Assembly: GCA_007131745.1 (NCBI GenBank)
Contig: SLPX01000389.1
Location: 1-37,732 of the forward strand
From: Myxococcales bacterium
GTDB lineage: Bacteria; Myxococcota; Polyangia; HGW-17; SLPX01
Length of the DNA: 37,732 nucleotides
Direction of reading: 5' to 3'
Shown here piece after piece: positions 19,468 to 27,316 of this stretch. The notes below the pieces were generated by a model, which worked only from the letters and a program-made list of their open reading frames with translations, was not told where the DNA came from and did not search any database. Each line of letters starts with the position of its first letter. Position 1 is the first letter of the stretch. Both the position numbers and the translations under genes were made by a program.

Positions 19468-19818
19468 GATAGAGCCTCCATTTTTGGGCGGACGGGTGCG
19501 GATCAGATCGGATCTTCACCCCCCGGAGTGTGTTAATCGGGTCTTTCTGATGGTGCCGCAGCCTATGTCCATTACCAGGCTGCGGCACCGTGATTCCAAG
19601 AATATCAGATGTTCGAGTATCCGCCAAAAAAACGGATCAGAAAAAGAAAGCTTGAAGATTTCAGCGGTTTGCGTCATGTGTAGACATCGGGCGGCAACAA
19701 GGAAAAAGAGATAAAAAAACAGCTATAAGAAGCTTGACCTTGAAGATCGTATGTGTAGTTCTTGGAGCGGTTCGATTCAAAGGAATAACCTGAATTCAGA
19801 GGACGTTATCTATAAAAA
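19468..19818. other. Divergent intergenic region between two lipoprotein genes
   Basis: This 351-base region contains no convincing gene. Its main feature is the 13-bp perfect inverted repeat described separately. A TTGACC hexamer near 19734 could be part of a promoter for the plus-strand lipoprotein, but no good -10 element lies at the right distance. A lesser hairpin pairs ATCCG with CGGAT around 19619-19637. Confidence 0.4.
19552..19589. repeat. Perfect 13-bp inverted repeat with 12-base loop
   Basis: GGTGCCGCAGCCT (19552-19564) is exactly complementary to AGGCTGCGGCACC (19577-19589). Nothing resembling a T-run follows on either strand, so it is not a standard terminator. It could be an operator dyad for the divergent lipoprotein genes, a structured non-coding element, or a dispersed palindromic repeat. 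No second copy was found by eye in the window. Confidence 0.6.
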
Positions 19819-20511
19819 ATGAGTCGGATTGTTTTAAAAACCAGCCTGCGGTATTTCGCAATGGGAGTCTTTTGCTCTATGCTGTGCTTTTTGATCGGGT
19901 GCAGTCCGAAAGATCCCATTTTAGGCGATGGTTTTGAAGACAAGTTCGATCGAAAAGAATTAGGCCCGGATTATTTCGATACTATAGGCAGATACAGGAT
20001 TGTGGGAGGAAGACTGAATATTGAACAGGCCTACAATCATCCCCTTTGGTTGCGCAGGCGACTGCCCAAGGATGTGGTGATTGAACTTGAGGTGATGTCG
20101 CGGACACCGGATGGGGACATAAAAGTTGAGATCTTCGGTGATGGAAGAAGCCATGCCTGGTCGCGCGGGGCCTACCAGGCTACCGGGTACGTATTGTGTA
20201 TGGGAGCGTGGAACAACTCCAAGTCTTTCATAGCAAGAAAAGATGAGCATGGAGAAGAGGGTATAACAGTCGTAAGCCGAAATGATTCTGAAGCAAGGGT
20301 TCGTGTGGATCAAAAGTATCATTGGAGGATAGAGAGAAAAGGCAAGGAGCTTCTTTGGTATGTCGATGGAAAGCTTTTTCTGAGTTTTGTAGATTCGGCG
20401 CCGTTGTACGGGCCGAAAAACGACCATTTCGGCTTCAATAACTGGCAGTCCGACGTTTACTTTGATAATCTGAAGATTCATCCGCTTGAATCGGGTTCGA
20501 AGAAATTGTGA
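19819..20511 (+). CDS. Predicted lipoprotein with a concanavalin-like (LamG/DUF1080-type) beta-sandwich domain
   Basis: This gene encodes 230 residues. The signal peptide ends in lipobox LIGC (lipidated Cys about 28). The mature protein begins DGFEDKFDRKELGPDYFDTI and runs through alternating strands to YHWRIERKGKELLWYVDGKLFLSF and HFGFNNWQSDVYFDNLKI. The succession of an N-terminal F-D-L region, a W-IERKGK-L-WYVDG hairpin and a terminal VYFDNLKI strand is typical of jelly-roll glycan-binding or 3-keto-glycoside hydrolase-like domains. Function is otherwise unknown. It lies 36 bases before the large kinase gene and may share its transcript. Confidence 0.7.
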   Translation: MSRIVLKTSLRYFAMGVFCSMLCFLIGCSPKDPILGDGFEDKFDRKELGPDYFDTIGRYRIVGGRLNIEQAYNHPLWLRRRLPKDVVIELEVMSRTPDGDIKVEIFGDGRSHAWSRGAYQATGYVLCMGAWNNSKSFIARKDEHGEEGITVVSRNDSEARVRVDQKYHWRIERKGKELLWYVDGKLFLSFVDSAPLYGPKNDHFGFNNWQSDVYFDNLKIHPLESGSKKL

Positions 20512-20547
20512 TCAACCCAAAATTTTGAAAAGAGTGGAAGTGGTTTT

Positions 20548-23500
20548 TTGGAACGGTTTGGAAAATATGAGCTTTTGACCAAGCTGGGACAGGGCGGCAT
20601 GGCGGAAGTCTATCTTGCCAGGGCAACCCTTGCCGAAGGGCTTAAGAAACTTCTTACTGTTAAAAAGATACACCCTGCTTTTTCAGAAAACCCGCATTTC
20701 GTTTCCATGTTCAAACAAGAGGCGAAGATAGCCACGGAGCTGAATCATCCCAACATTGTACAGGTTTTTGATTTCGGAAAACTGGGGTCTTCGTTTTTCT
20801 TGGCAATGGAGTACGTGGAAGGCATGGATCTGATGCGTCTAATCAGAAAAGGACGCAGAAGAATGCCGATAGGATTGGCAGCATATATTGTGCAGCAGTT
20901 AATTCAAGGACTGGATTACGCACACAAAAAAAAGGACGGTTATGGAACTCATCTGGGAATCGTCCACAGGGATGTCAGTCCGCAGAACGTTTTGATTTCT
21001 TTTGAAGGATCTGTGAAAATTACGGATTTCGGAATAGCCAAGGCAAGATCCCACGAAGAAGAAAAAGGAGTTGTAAAAGGCAAGTTCCACTATATGGCGC
21101 CGGAACAGGCGTTAGGGCAGGAAGTCGACGCTCGTGCAGACATTTTTTCAACCGGAGTTGTGCTTTACGAACTGGTTTGCGGAAGGACCTTTTTCTCCGA
21201 CATAAAGGGGTCAAAGGTTTTGGAGGCTGTCAGACGAAAAGATATTCCGTCTCCGACCGAATTCAGAGAAGATATTCCTGATGACTTAGTCGACATCATC
21301 ATGCGAGCTGTTTCCCGGAATCCTGAGCAGCGCTACGGATCTGGAAGAGAAATGCAAACTGCTCTTGTGAGGTTTCTTTATTCACTTCATGGCGAAACCG
21401 GAGAGATATATGATGCTGAAGCATTGTCCCGCTTTCTTGACGAGGAAATCCCCGAAAAAGACAAAAAAAGCGCGGAAACACTCGTGCGTTCTGCAGAAAT
21501 AGGCTCTGTTGCTGTATCTTTCGCAACCCAAGCTTCGTTTGAAATAGGAAAAGAAAGAATTGCTCAGGTTGAACCACATTTTGTTGAGCGCAAGAAAGTA
21601 GTGGTTGTTTCGGGAATCTTCGGAGGATGGGATGAATTAGTCGCGGATGGAGGGCGAGTAAAAGCGAACCGGTTTTTTCAAGAATTGAGAAGAAATGCCG
21701 AGGATGTAGCATACAAGCTGGATGCCAGGCTCAAGAGCTTCAATGAAAAGGGCGTTATTCTTGTTATGGGGGTTCCCATATCCGGAGAAAATGATTCTTC
21801 AAGGGCGATTCAGTTGGCGAAAACCCTTGTTGAATCGTGGGAACAAGCGATTCGTGATGTCTCCAACAAGCTTACCATACGCTTCGGCTTGGCAAGGGGA
21901 CAGGCTGAGGTGAAAAGGGGGCATTCTGTTGGGTTCGAATACAAACTTTTGGGCAAGGTCTCTGATCTGAGCAATCTTCTGGCCGAGCACGCTGAACCGG
22001 GAGGCATAATTGCAGGTGCCGGGATTCGAAACAGCGCAAAACGTGAATGGGAATTTGAAGAAATCGGAGTTACGGATTTCCGAGGGCTGGTAGCTGAAAA
22101 CGGCACGGAAACGACAGAGGTCCGCCAGGTAAAAGTGTTCGAGGTCAAGGGTCCGGTTCCTCGCTCGGAGCGGCGGAGAAGTTTGCGGGGAAGTGACAGC
22201 TTGATAGGCCGGGATCTAGAGATTCGTGGACTTAAAGACGCATTTCGTCAAGTGATCATGCACAGAAGATCCAGGGTGCTGGCCGTTGTGGGAGATGCCG
22301 GAGTCGGCAAACGAAGTTTGGTTGATGGTTTTCTGGCGGATCTGGAACCTTTGTCCGGTGTTGTTATGAGAGCGGCGGCAAAACAGTGGGACCAGAACCT
22401 ACCTTATTCCGTCATAAGGGATTTATGTCGGGACATTTTCAATGTGGAAGACGCTGCGTCCAGAAAGGAACTGAAGACAAAAATAGATAAGCTCGTCTAT
22501 GAGATCTTTGGAGAAAATGAAGATCCTGAAAACGCAGCGGAAATTTTCTACATGTTGATGGGCGTAGCTCCTCCGGCGCAGCTCTCACTGCCAGCGGATC
22601 CTGAACACAGGCAAAGGCGAATAGGAAAGATACTACAAGAGGTTCTGGTGCGGCTTGCATACCATGAGCCGGTCATCGTCGTTTTAGAGGAGTTTCACTG
22701 GGCTGATTCTCAAAGCAGGCAGTTGCTTACGAGGTTTATACAAAGTCTTCCTGATCGCCCGATTCTTGCCATTCTCACATCCAGGCCTGAAGATGGGTTG
22801 AGGGAGATGTTTGGAAAGGGGCTTATTGATCCTCTTTACATTCAGGAGCTTGGAAAAGACGAAAGTCGCCGGCTGGTGAGTTCCCGATTTTTGGATCCAA
22901 AAGCAGCGGAGTCTTTGATAAAACAGGTTCTGGCTAAGGGAGGAGGAAACCCGTATTTTCTGAGCGCTATTCTGGAATCACTGGTAGACCAGGAGATCTG
23001 TACACCGGCTGAAAATGATCCTGAAGAAAAGTTGGTTTGGTCCAGGAAAGATATTCCTGTAAAGTTCCCTCCCACAGTGGAAGCCCTGGTAAGCGCAAGG
23101 CTGGATCAGCTTCCCGATGATTTGCGATCCGTGCTTAGAAAGGCTTCCGTTTTAGGGCGAAATTTTCAAATAGAGAATCTGGCAGCAATTGTAGAGGGGG
23201 ATGTAAAAAAAGCGCTTGAAGATCTGGTTGCGAGGGGGCTTTTGGTCAAGGAGGAGGAGGGAGGTTACTATTTTGCAAAGCAAGTAATCTTGGATGTGGC
23301 GCATCAAGGTCTTTCCAGTACGGACATAAAGCGCTTCCACAAAAAAGTCGCCGACCTGATGGCCGACAGGGAGGAAAGCATCAGGGGTAAAACAGCCGTT
23401 ATTGCATGGCATAACGAGTTGGCTGGGTTTCATTCCGAGGCTGGAATATACTACTGGCGCGCTGCTTGTGATGCAAGAGATCTCCATGGAAACAAGGAAG

Positions 23501-24846
23501 CATTTCATTTCCTTAACAAGGCAGTGAAGTTAATTTCCCCGGACGACAAAAAGCTGCTTTTTGAGATACGTTGGAGCATGGAAAAAATTCTGCATGAATG
23601 GGGACGTAGAGATCAGCAAAAGGGTGAAATCGAGGAACTGGAGAAGCTGGCCGGGGCAATGAAAGATCCTGTTTATGAAGCAAAAGCGATCAGCCGGTGG
23701 ATGAATTATTTTCATAGCGTGAGCAAACCCAAGGATGCCATCTCCATATCCGAAAGGGCGTGGGAATTGGTGGAGAAGTCAGGAGAAATAGATTTGATGG
23801 CGGAAATTCTCCGCCTCAAAGCCCGCGCATTGAACGAAGTTGGCGATAACACCGCAGCCCTGGAAGCTTTGAGAAAAGCAAGAGGACTATGTCCGGTGGA
23901 GGAGCAGAAAACGGAAGCATGGGGATGGGTCTGGCACATAGAAGGGAATGTATTGCTTTACGTGGGTGATTATAGAAGCGCCGTGTCTGCGTACACCAAG
24001 GCCAGGGAAATATACCGGAGTTTGGGTTTGCGTAGGCAGGAGGGAACCATTTTAAACAATATGGGGTTCATTTCGCTGAATCTGGGCAGGTTCGAAGAAG
24101 CTATAAAATACTTGAAAGCTTCATCAAATATCGATGTTGAACTCGGAAACAGGGACGCTTTGGGAGTGAAGTTGTCCAATCTTGGACAGGTGTACAACAG
24201 CCTTGGATGCTTGGATAAAGCCATGAAACACCTGCTCAAAGCCGAGGAGTTGTGCAAATCCGTGCAGGAATCGAGTTACCAAGCTGATGCCGTCATATCG
24301 ATCGGGCAAGTCTATCTTAACAGAGGAGATTACGAAACAGCGGTAAAAGAACTGAGAAGGGGTTTGAAGATAGCGATTGAAGCCGACGGCCGGTATGACA
24401 TAGTTCGAGCACAGATTTATCTTTCCTATGCCTTGCTTGCAATCGGTGATTCACTTGAGGAAGCGTACGATCTTGCGGATCAAGCCACTGCTTTGAGCAG
24501 GGACGCCAGGATGCCCCAAGGTGAGATTTTCGGCCAATCTACGGCGGCAAGGGTTTTGGCTGCGCTGAGACGCATGGATGAAGCGCTTGGTTTGTCAGCC
24601 CAAGCGGTTGCAAGGTTGGCGACATGCGGTCACGTAGCCGAAAGCGAAGTGATTCTTTTAAATCATGCCAACACATTGATCGAAGCAGGAAGAAAAGAGG
24701 AGGCGCGACCGTATTTGGAAAAGGCGCTGCAGGAAATCAGAAAAAAGAAAAAGTCCATATCCAGGGAGGATTATCAAAAAGGGTACCTGTCTGTGCCACC
24801 TGCCAAATCTATACTCATGCTCTACAAGGAGCACTTCAAGGGCTGA
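20548..24846 (+). CDS. Ser/Thr protein kinase fused to a degenerate cyclase-like domain, an AAA-type ATPase and TPR repeats
   Basis: This gene encodes 1432 residues from TTG 20548, preceded by GGAAG. The kinase domain (about 5-275) has the Gly loop GQGGMAEVY, the catalytic lysine in TVKKI, HRDVSPQN, DFGIAKA and MAPEQ, so it looks active. Residues about 349-540 match a class III nucleotide cyclase homology domain, but the usual metal aspartates are absent (VVVVSGIFGGWDEL in place of FxDI). An NB/AAA-type ATPase follows (about 553-830) with Walker A GDAGVGKRS (about 582) and Walker B VIVVLEEFHWADS (about 709). The last 450 residues or so form tandem TPRs (for example VWHIEGNVLLYVGDYRSAV). Such multidomain kinases are typical of Myxococcota-like bacteria. 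It is followed by a sigma factor and type III secretion genes. Confidence 0.9.
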   Translation: MERFGKYELLTKLGQGGMAEVYLARATLAEGLKKLLTVKKIHPAFSENPHFVSMFKQEAKIATELNHPNIVQVFDFGKLGSSFFLAMEYVEGMDLMRLIRKGRRRMPIGLAAYIVQQLIQGLDYAHKKKDGYGTHLGIVHRDVSPQNVLISFEGSVKITDFGIAKARSHEEEKGVVKGKFHYMAPEQALGQEVDARADIFSTGVVLYELVCGRTFFSDIKGSKVLEAVRRKDIPSPTEFREDIPDDLVDIIMRAVSRNPEQRYGSGREMQTALVRFLYSLHGETGEIYDAEALSRFLDEEIPEKDKKSAETLVRSAEIGSVAVSFATQASFEIGKERIAQVEPHFVERKKVVVVSGIFGGWDELVADGGRVKANRFFQELRRNAEDVAYKLDARLKSFNEKGVILVMGVPISGENDSSRAIQLAKTLVESWEQAIRDVSNKLTIRFGLARGQAEVKRGHSVGFEYKLLGKVSDLSNLLAEHAEPGGIIAGAGIRNSAKREWEFEEIGVTDFRGLVAENGTETTEVRQVKVFEVKGPVPRSERRRSLRGSDSLIGRDLEIRGLKDAFRQVIMHRRSRVLAVVGDAGVGKRSLVDGFLADLEPLSGVVMRAAAKQWDQNLPYSVIRDLCRDIFNVEDAASRKELKTKIDKLVYEIFGENEDPENAAEIFYMLMGVAPPAQLSLPADPEHRQRRIGKILQEVLVRLAYHEPVIVVLEEFHWADSQSRQLLTRFIQSLPDRPILAILTSRPEDGLREMFGKGLIDPLYIQELGKDESRRLVSSRFLDPKAAESLIKQVLAKGGGNPYFLSAILESLVDQEICTPAENDPEEKLVWSRKDIPVKFPPTVEALVSARLDQLPDDLRSVLRKASVLGRNFQIENLAAIVEGDVKKALEDLVARGLLVKEEEGGYYFAKQVILDVAHQGLSSTDIKRFHKKVADLMADREESIRGKTAVIAWHNELAGFHSEAGIYYWRAACDARDLHGNKEAFHFLNKAVKLISPDDKKLLFEIRWSMEKILHEWGRRDQQKGEIEELEKLAGAMKDPVYEAKAISRWMNYFHSVSKPKDAISISERAWELVEKSGEIDLMAEILRLKARALNEVGDNTAALEALRKARGLCPVEEQKTEAWGWVWHIEGNVLLYVGDYRSAVSAYTKAREIYRSLGLRRQEGTILNNMGFISLNLGRFEEAIKYLKASSNIDVELGNRDALGVKLSNLGQVYNSLGCLDKAMKHLLKAEELCKSVQESSYQADAVISIGQVYLNRGDYETAVKELRRGLKIAIEADGRYDIVRAQIYLSYALLAIGDSLEEAYDLADQATALSRDARMPQGEIFGQSTAARVLAALRRMDEALGLSAQAVARLATCGHVAESEVILLNHANTLIEAGRKEEARPYLEKALQEIRKKKKSISREDYQKGYLSVPPAKSILMLYKEHFKG

Positions 24847-24862
24847 CTCAAAAATAAGTTCC

Positions 24863-24935
24863 AAGGACCGACTGCACCCCCGGGTGAACAGGCGTTAAAG
24901 CCCGATCCGGGCAACCTGGTTTTTTGTCGGTCCTT
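24863..24935 (+). ncRNA. Predicted structured RNA element (three-way junction) between kinase and sigma factor genes
   Basis: A perfect 10-bp closing stem pairs 24863-24872 with 24926-24935. Inside it are hairpin P2 (CACC 24875-24878 with GGTG 24883-24886) and hairpin P3 (CAGG 24889-24892 with CCTG 24915-24918, and GCCCG 24900-24904 with CGGGC 24908-24912, loop ATC). P3 is followed by a G and six T residues (24920-24925), so it can also act as an intrinsic terminator for the kinase gene. The element lies 16 bases after the kinase stop and, if the sigma factor begins at TTG 25005, entirely within its leader. It may be a terminator or attenuator or a ligand- or protein-binding leader; no known riboswitch class was recognised. 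Confidence 0.5.
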
Positions 24936-25004
24936 AATCTTGACCGGGACCGGAGAGAAGGCTATTTTCAGCGGAAAAAAGAAGTATCCCTGAGGGGCTC
25001 TCCA

Positions 25005-25715
25005 TTGCATCAGAAGCTGTCAGAAGATCAACAAAGCCTTGTTTCCGAGCACATGGGACTCGCCAAGAGCATTGCATCCAGGATATGCAAGAGATACAAT
25101 ATAGAGACCGACACGCGTGATGACATCTTTTCCACGGCGTATCTTGGCCTTGCCGAAGCTGCTATTCGTTATGATTCCAGGGAGGGTGTAGCTTTTTCGT
25201 CCTTTGCTTATCACCGCATCCAGGGAAGCATAATAGACGGGTTGCGCAAACGGCCCTTAATGGGACCCAAAAAAAAATCCAGGGTATTGAACGACTACGT
25301 AACCAACGATTACCTGCAGAATCAGAGCGCTGCTGAAGCGAATCTACCTCCTGCACGGTCGTTGGAAGAGGGAATCCAGCGGATGGGCGATCACATGGCA
25401 AGCCTTGTAACAATGACCCAGGTAAGTTTGGACACGGAAAATCTGCACGATTTTGAAGGGTCCATAGATGATGACCCATTGAAGCAATTGGAAAAAAAAG
25501 AGGAAGGAAGGGCCGTTGCCGAGGGAATCAAAAACCTGCCCGAAAGAGAGCGAAAACTCCTGGAAATGATCTATTTCAAGAAGAAATCTTTTAAGGAAGC
25601 GGGAGAATCTCTTGGTCTGAGCCGCTCTTGGGTGTCAAGAGTTCACGTTCATGGAATCCGCTTGCTTCGGAAACGTTTGAAACAACAGGGGGAATCGGGG
25701 CAGAAACCATCGTAA
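25005..25715 (+). CDS. FliA/WhiG-type (sigma-28-like) RNA polymerase sigma factor
   Basis: This gene encodes 236 residues from TTG 25005, which has GAGGGG (24992-24997) at the right distance. An in-frame TTG at 24924 would give 263 residues but has no ribosome binding site and overlaps the structured RNA. Region 2 (DDIFSTAYLGLAEAAIRYDS, FSSFAYHRIQGSIIDGLRKR) has the G-I-DGLR pattern of group 3 sigma factors. Region 4 (LPERERKLLEMIYFKKKSFKEAGESLG, LSRSWVSRVHVHGI) carries the DNA-binding helices, and there is no region 1.1. In flagellar and developmental systems this family directs late structural genes. Here the next two genes encode type III secretion parts, which are likely targets by inference. 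Confidence 0.85.
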   Translation: MHQKLSEDQQSLVSEHMGLAKSIASRICKRYNIETDTRDDIFSTAYLGLAEAAIRYDSREGVAFSSFAYHRIQGSIIDGLRKRPLMGPKKKSRVLNDYVTNDYLQNQSAAEANLPPARSLEEGIQRMGDHMASLVTMTQVSLDTENLHDFEGSIDDDPLKQLEKKEEGRAVAEGIKNLPERERKLLEMIYFKKKSFKEAGESLGLSRSWVSRVHVHGIRLLRKRLKQQGESGQKPS

Positions 25716-25850
25716 CCTTTCCTGGAGCCAGAGTTCTTTTATATCCGGGGACTACTCCTGTCAAAACCGCTCTAAAAAAAATACGCAACTCATTTCTGTT
25801 ATTTCCGAAAACAGGATCGATCTTCGATATTGCAAAGAAAGGAAAGAGAA

Positions 25851-26255
25851 ATGAAGATAGCGGATTTTTCCATGGCGGGTCGTGTACAATATAGATCTCC
25901 CGTTGAGGAAGCAGGGAAAATACAGAAGAAACCGGGTTGCAATGCTGAAAAGCCTTTTGAAACAGCACTTGAAATGGAACACGTTCTCCCAGGGGAAACA
26001 GGGCTTGAGCTTCAACAGGCAAAAACGGAAAAAACCACATCTCCTCTCCGAAGGGCACTTGAAAAAACAATGGAATCGGAGGTTGATGTAAAAAAAAGAT
26101 TGCAAAGAATTATGCGCCGCGGAGTGGGAAGTCTTGAAGAACTGATCGATTTGCAAATGAGTGTTTATCGTTACACCCAACACGTGGAACTTATGTCGAA
26201 AAGCGTGGATAGAGCGAATCAATCTCTAAAGCAAACTCTTCAGACTCAACTTTGA
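25851..26255 (+). CDS. sctI: Type III secretion inner rod protein SctI (YscI/HrpB family)
   Basis: This gene encodes 134 residues from ATG 25851, with AAAGGAAAGAG upstream favouring it over an in-frame TTG at 25830. The N-terminal half is polar and low in structure. The C-terminal helix has the YscI/PrgJ pattern: LIDLQMSVYRYTQHVELMSK, then SVDRANQSLKQTLQTQ, with the V-E-L-(S/T)-K core. SctI lines the inner rod and anchors the needle in the basal body. It lies 135 bases after the sigma factor gene and 201 bases before sctJ, the usual neighbour of sctI. Assignment rests on the C-terminal pattern and the neighbour, as the family is short and divergent. Confidence 0.75.
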   Translation: MKIADFSMAGRVQYRSPVEEAGKIQKKPGCNAEKPFETALEMEHVLPGETGLELQQAKTEKTTSPLRRALEKTMESEVDVKKRLQRIMRRGVGSLEELIDLQMSVYRYTQHVELMSKSVDRANQSLKQTLQTQL

Positions 26256-26456
26256 GGTTATTTTCTGGTTGTAGGAAATCCAGAGAGAAAAAAAATGACG
26301 TGACAACAGCACCCGCCTCTTGATTACTTCGGGTAAAACAGTCTAATAACGCCTGTTAGGTTATAAAACCGCGCTCAGGGAATAATTTTTTGCGAAAAGG
26401 GACCGTCATATGCCAGGTTTGTCTGAGAGCGGAGTCAACAAGGGAGACACCCGAAA

Positions 26457-27287
26457 ATGAAATGCAGGGAAATTAAAAAGCTTCGACGGCCTCCACCTTT
26501 TTTAATCATCCTGACACTTGCTTTTTTGTGCTTTGTTGGAGGATGTGCTGCTGAAATTCAACACGGACTGGAGGAAAGCCAGGCCAATGAGATTGTTGCA
26601 GTGCTGCGGGACGCCGGGATCATGGCTGAGAAAAAGAAAGAAAAGGGACGGGTTCCGACTTTTACCATAACGGTTCCGAGAAAAGACGCTGCGAACGCTT
26701 TCTCTGTGCTTTCAGCGAGAAATCTTCCTAAACAGCCTCGCAAGGGTGTGTACGAATTGTTCGGCAAGTCCAGTCTGGTGCCTACATCCACCGAAGAGCA
26801 CATGAAGAAAGTTTACGCTCTTCAATCCGAATTGGCCAAAACACTTGAGAAGATGGAAGGAGTGCTGGATGCAAGAGTCCATCTGGTAATCCCGCGAAAA
26901 GATTTTTTCAGGGATACGGAAGAACCAGGCGAAAAATCCGGAGCGTCTGTGTTTCTCAAAATCATTCCGGATCAAGATGTGGCGCCTGTTCCCAGTATAC
27001 AGGAACTCGTAGCTGGAGCGGTTTCCGGCCTTGAGCCGGGCGGGGTTTCGGTGCTAATACAGCCGGGAGCAGCATTGAAACTGCCGGATAAAGAGACCGG
27101 TATAGATCCCCGGTTGCTCAAAATGGTGACAGCGATCGCACTGGCGGCGGTGTTGTTGTTGGGAATCCTGACAGCTGTAACAGGGATTCGACTCAAGCGG
27201 CTCAAAAAAGAAAACCGTGCGCTCGTCCGTGATAACACGGGTTCATCGAGCATTCACCGGACATCTTCCAAAACATATCATACATGA
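26457..27287 (+). CDS. sctJ: Type III secretion inner membrane ring lipoprotein SctJ (YscJ/FliF-like)
   Basis: This gene encodes 276 residues. A basic N terminus and hydrophobic signal end in lipobox VGGC (Cys about 30). RBM1 (QANEIVAVLRDAGIMAEKKK) is followed by RBM2 with the family signature ALQSELAKTLEKMEGVLDARVHLVIP. GASVFLKI leads to a membrane helix (about 223-245, VTAIALAAVLLLGILTAV) and a short basic cytoplasmic tail. SctJ forms the inner ring that holds the export gate, homologous to part of flagellar FliF. The gene ends 29 bases before convergent lnt, so no further secretion genes follow here, which is unusual because sctJ normally sits in a large cluster. Confidence 0.92.
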   Translation: MKCREIKKLRRPPPFLIILTLAFLCFVGGCAAEIQHGLEESQANEIVAVLRDAGIMAEKKKEKGRVPTFTITVPRKDAANAFSVLSARNLPKQPRKGVYELFGKSSLVPTSTEEHMKKVYALQSELAKTLEKMEGVLDARVHLVIPRKDFFRDTEEPGEKSGASVFLKIIPDQDVAPVPSIQELVAGAVSGLEPGGVSVLIQPGAALKLPDKETGIDPRLLKMVTAIALAAVLLLGILTAVTGIRLKRLKKENRALVRDNTGSSSIHRTSSKTYHT

Positions 27288-27316
27288 GGACCGGACTGCG
27301 GTTGCCTCAACGGGCA

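Noticed and set aside
19552..19589. Inverted repeat considered as a bidirectional terminator
   Set aside because: Neither strand has a T-run after the stem, and the flanking genes diverge from it, so termination is not needed here.
24889..24918. GCCCGATCCGGGCAACC resembles part of the SAM-I riboswitch core
   Set aside because: The flanking S-box elements (kink-turn, pseudoknot partner, four-way junction) are missing and the downstream gene is a sigma factor, so the short match is not enough for a riboswitch call.
25716..26456. Searched for sigma-28-type promoters (TAAA-N15-GCCGATAA) upstream of sctI and sctJ
   Set aside because: Only partial matches with wrong spacing (for example TTTCCGAAAA near 25802) were found, so no promoter is claimed.
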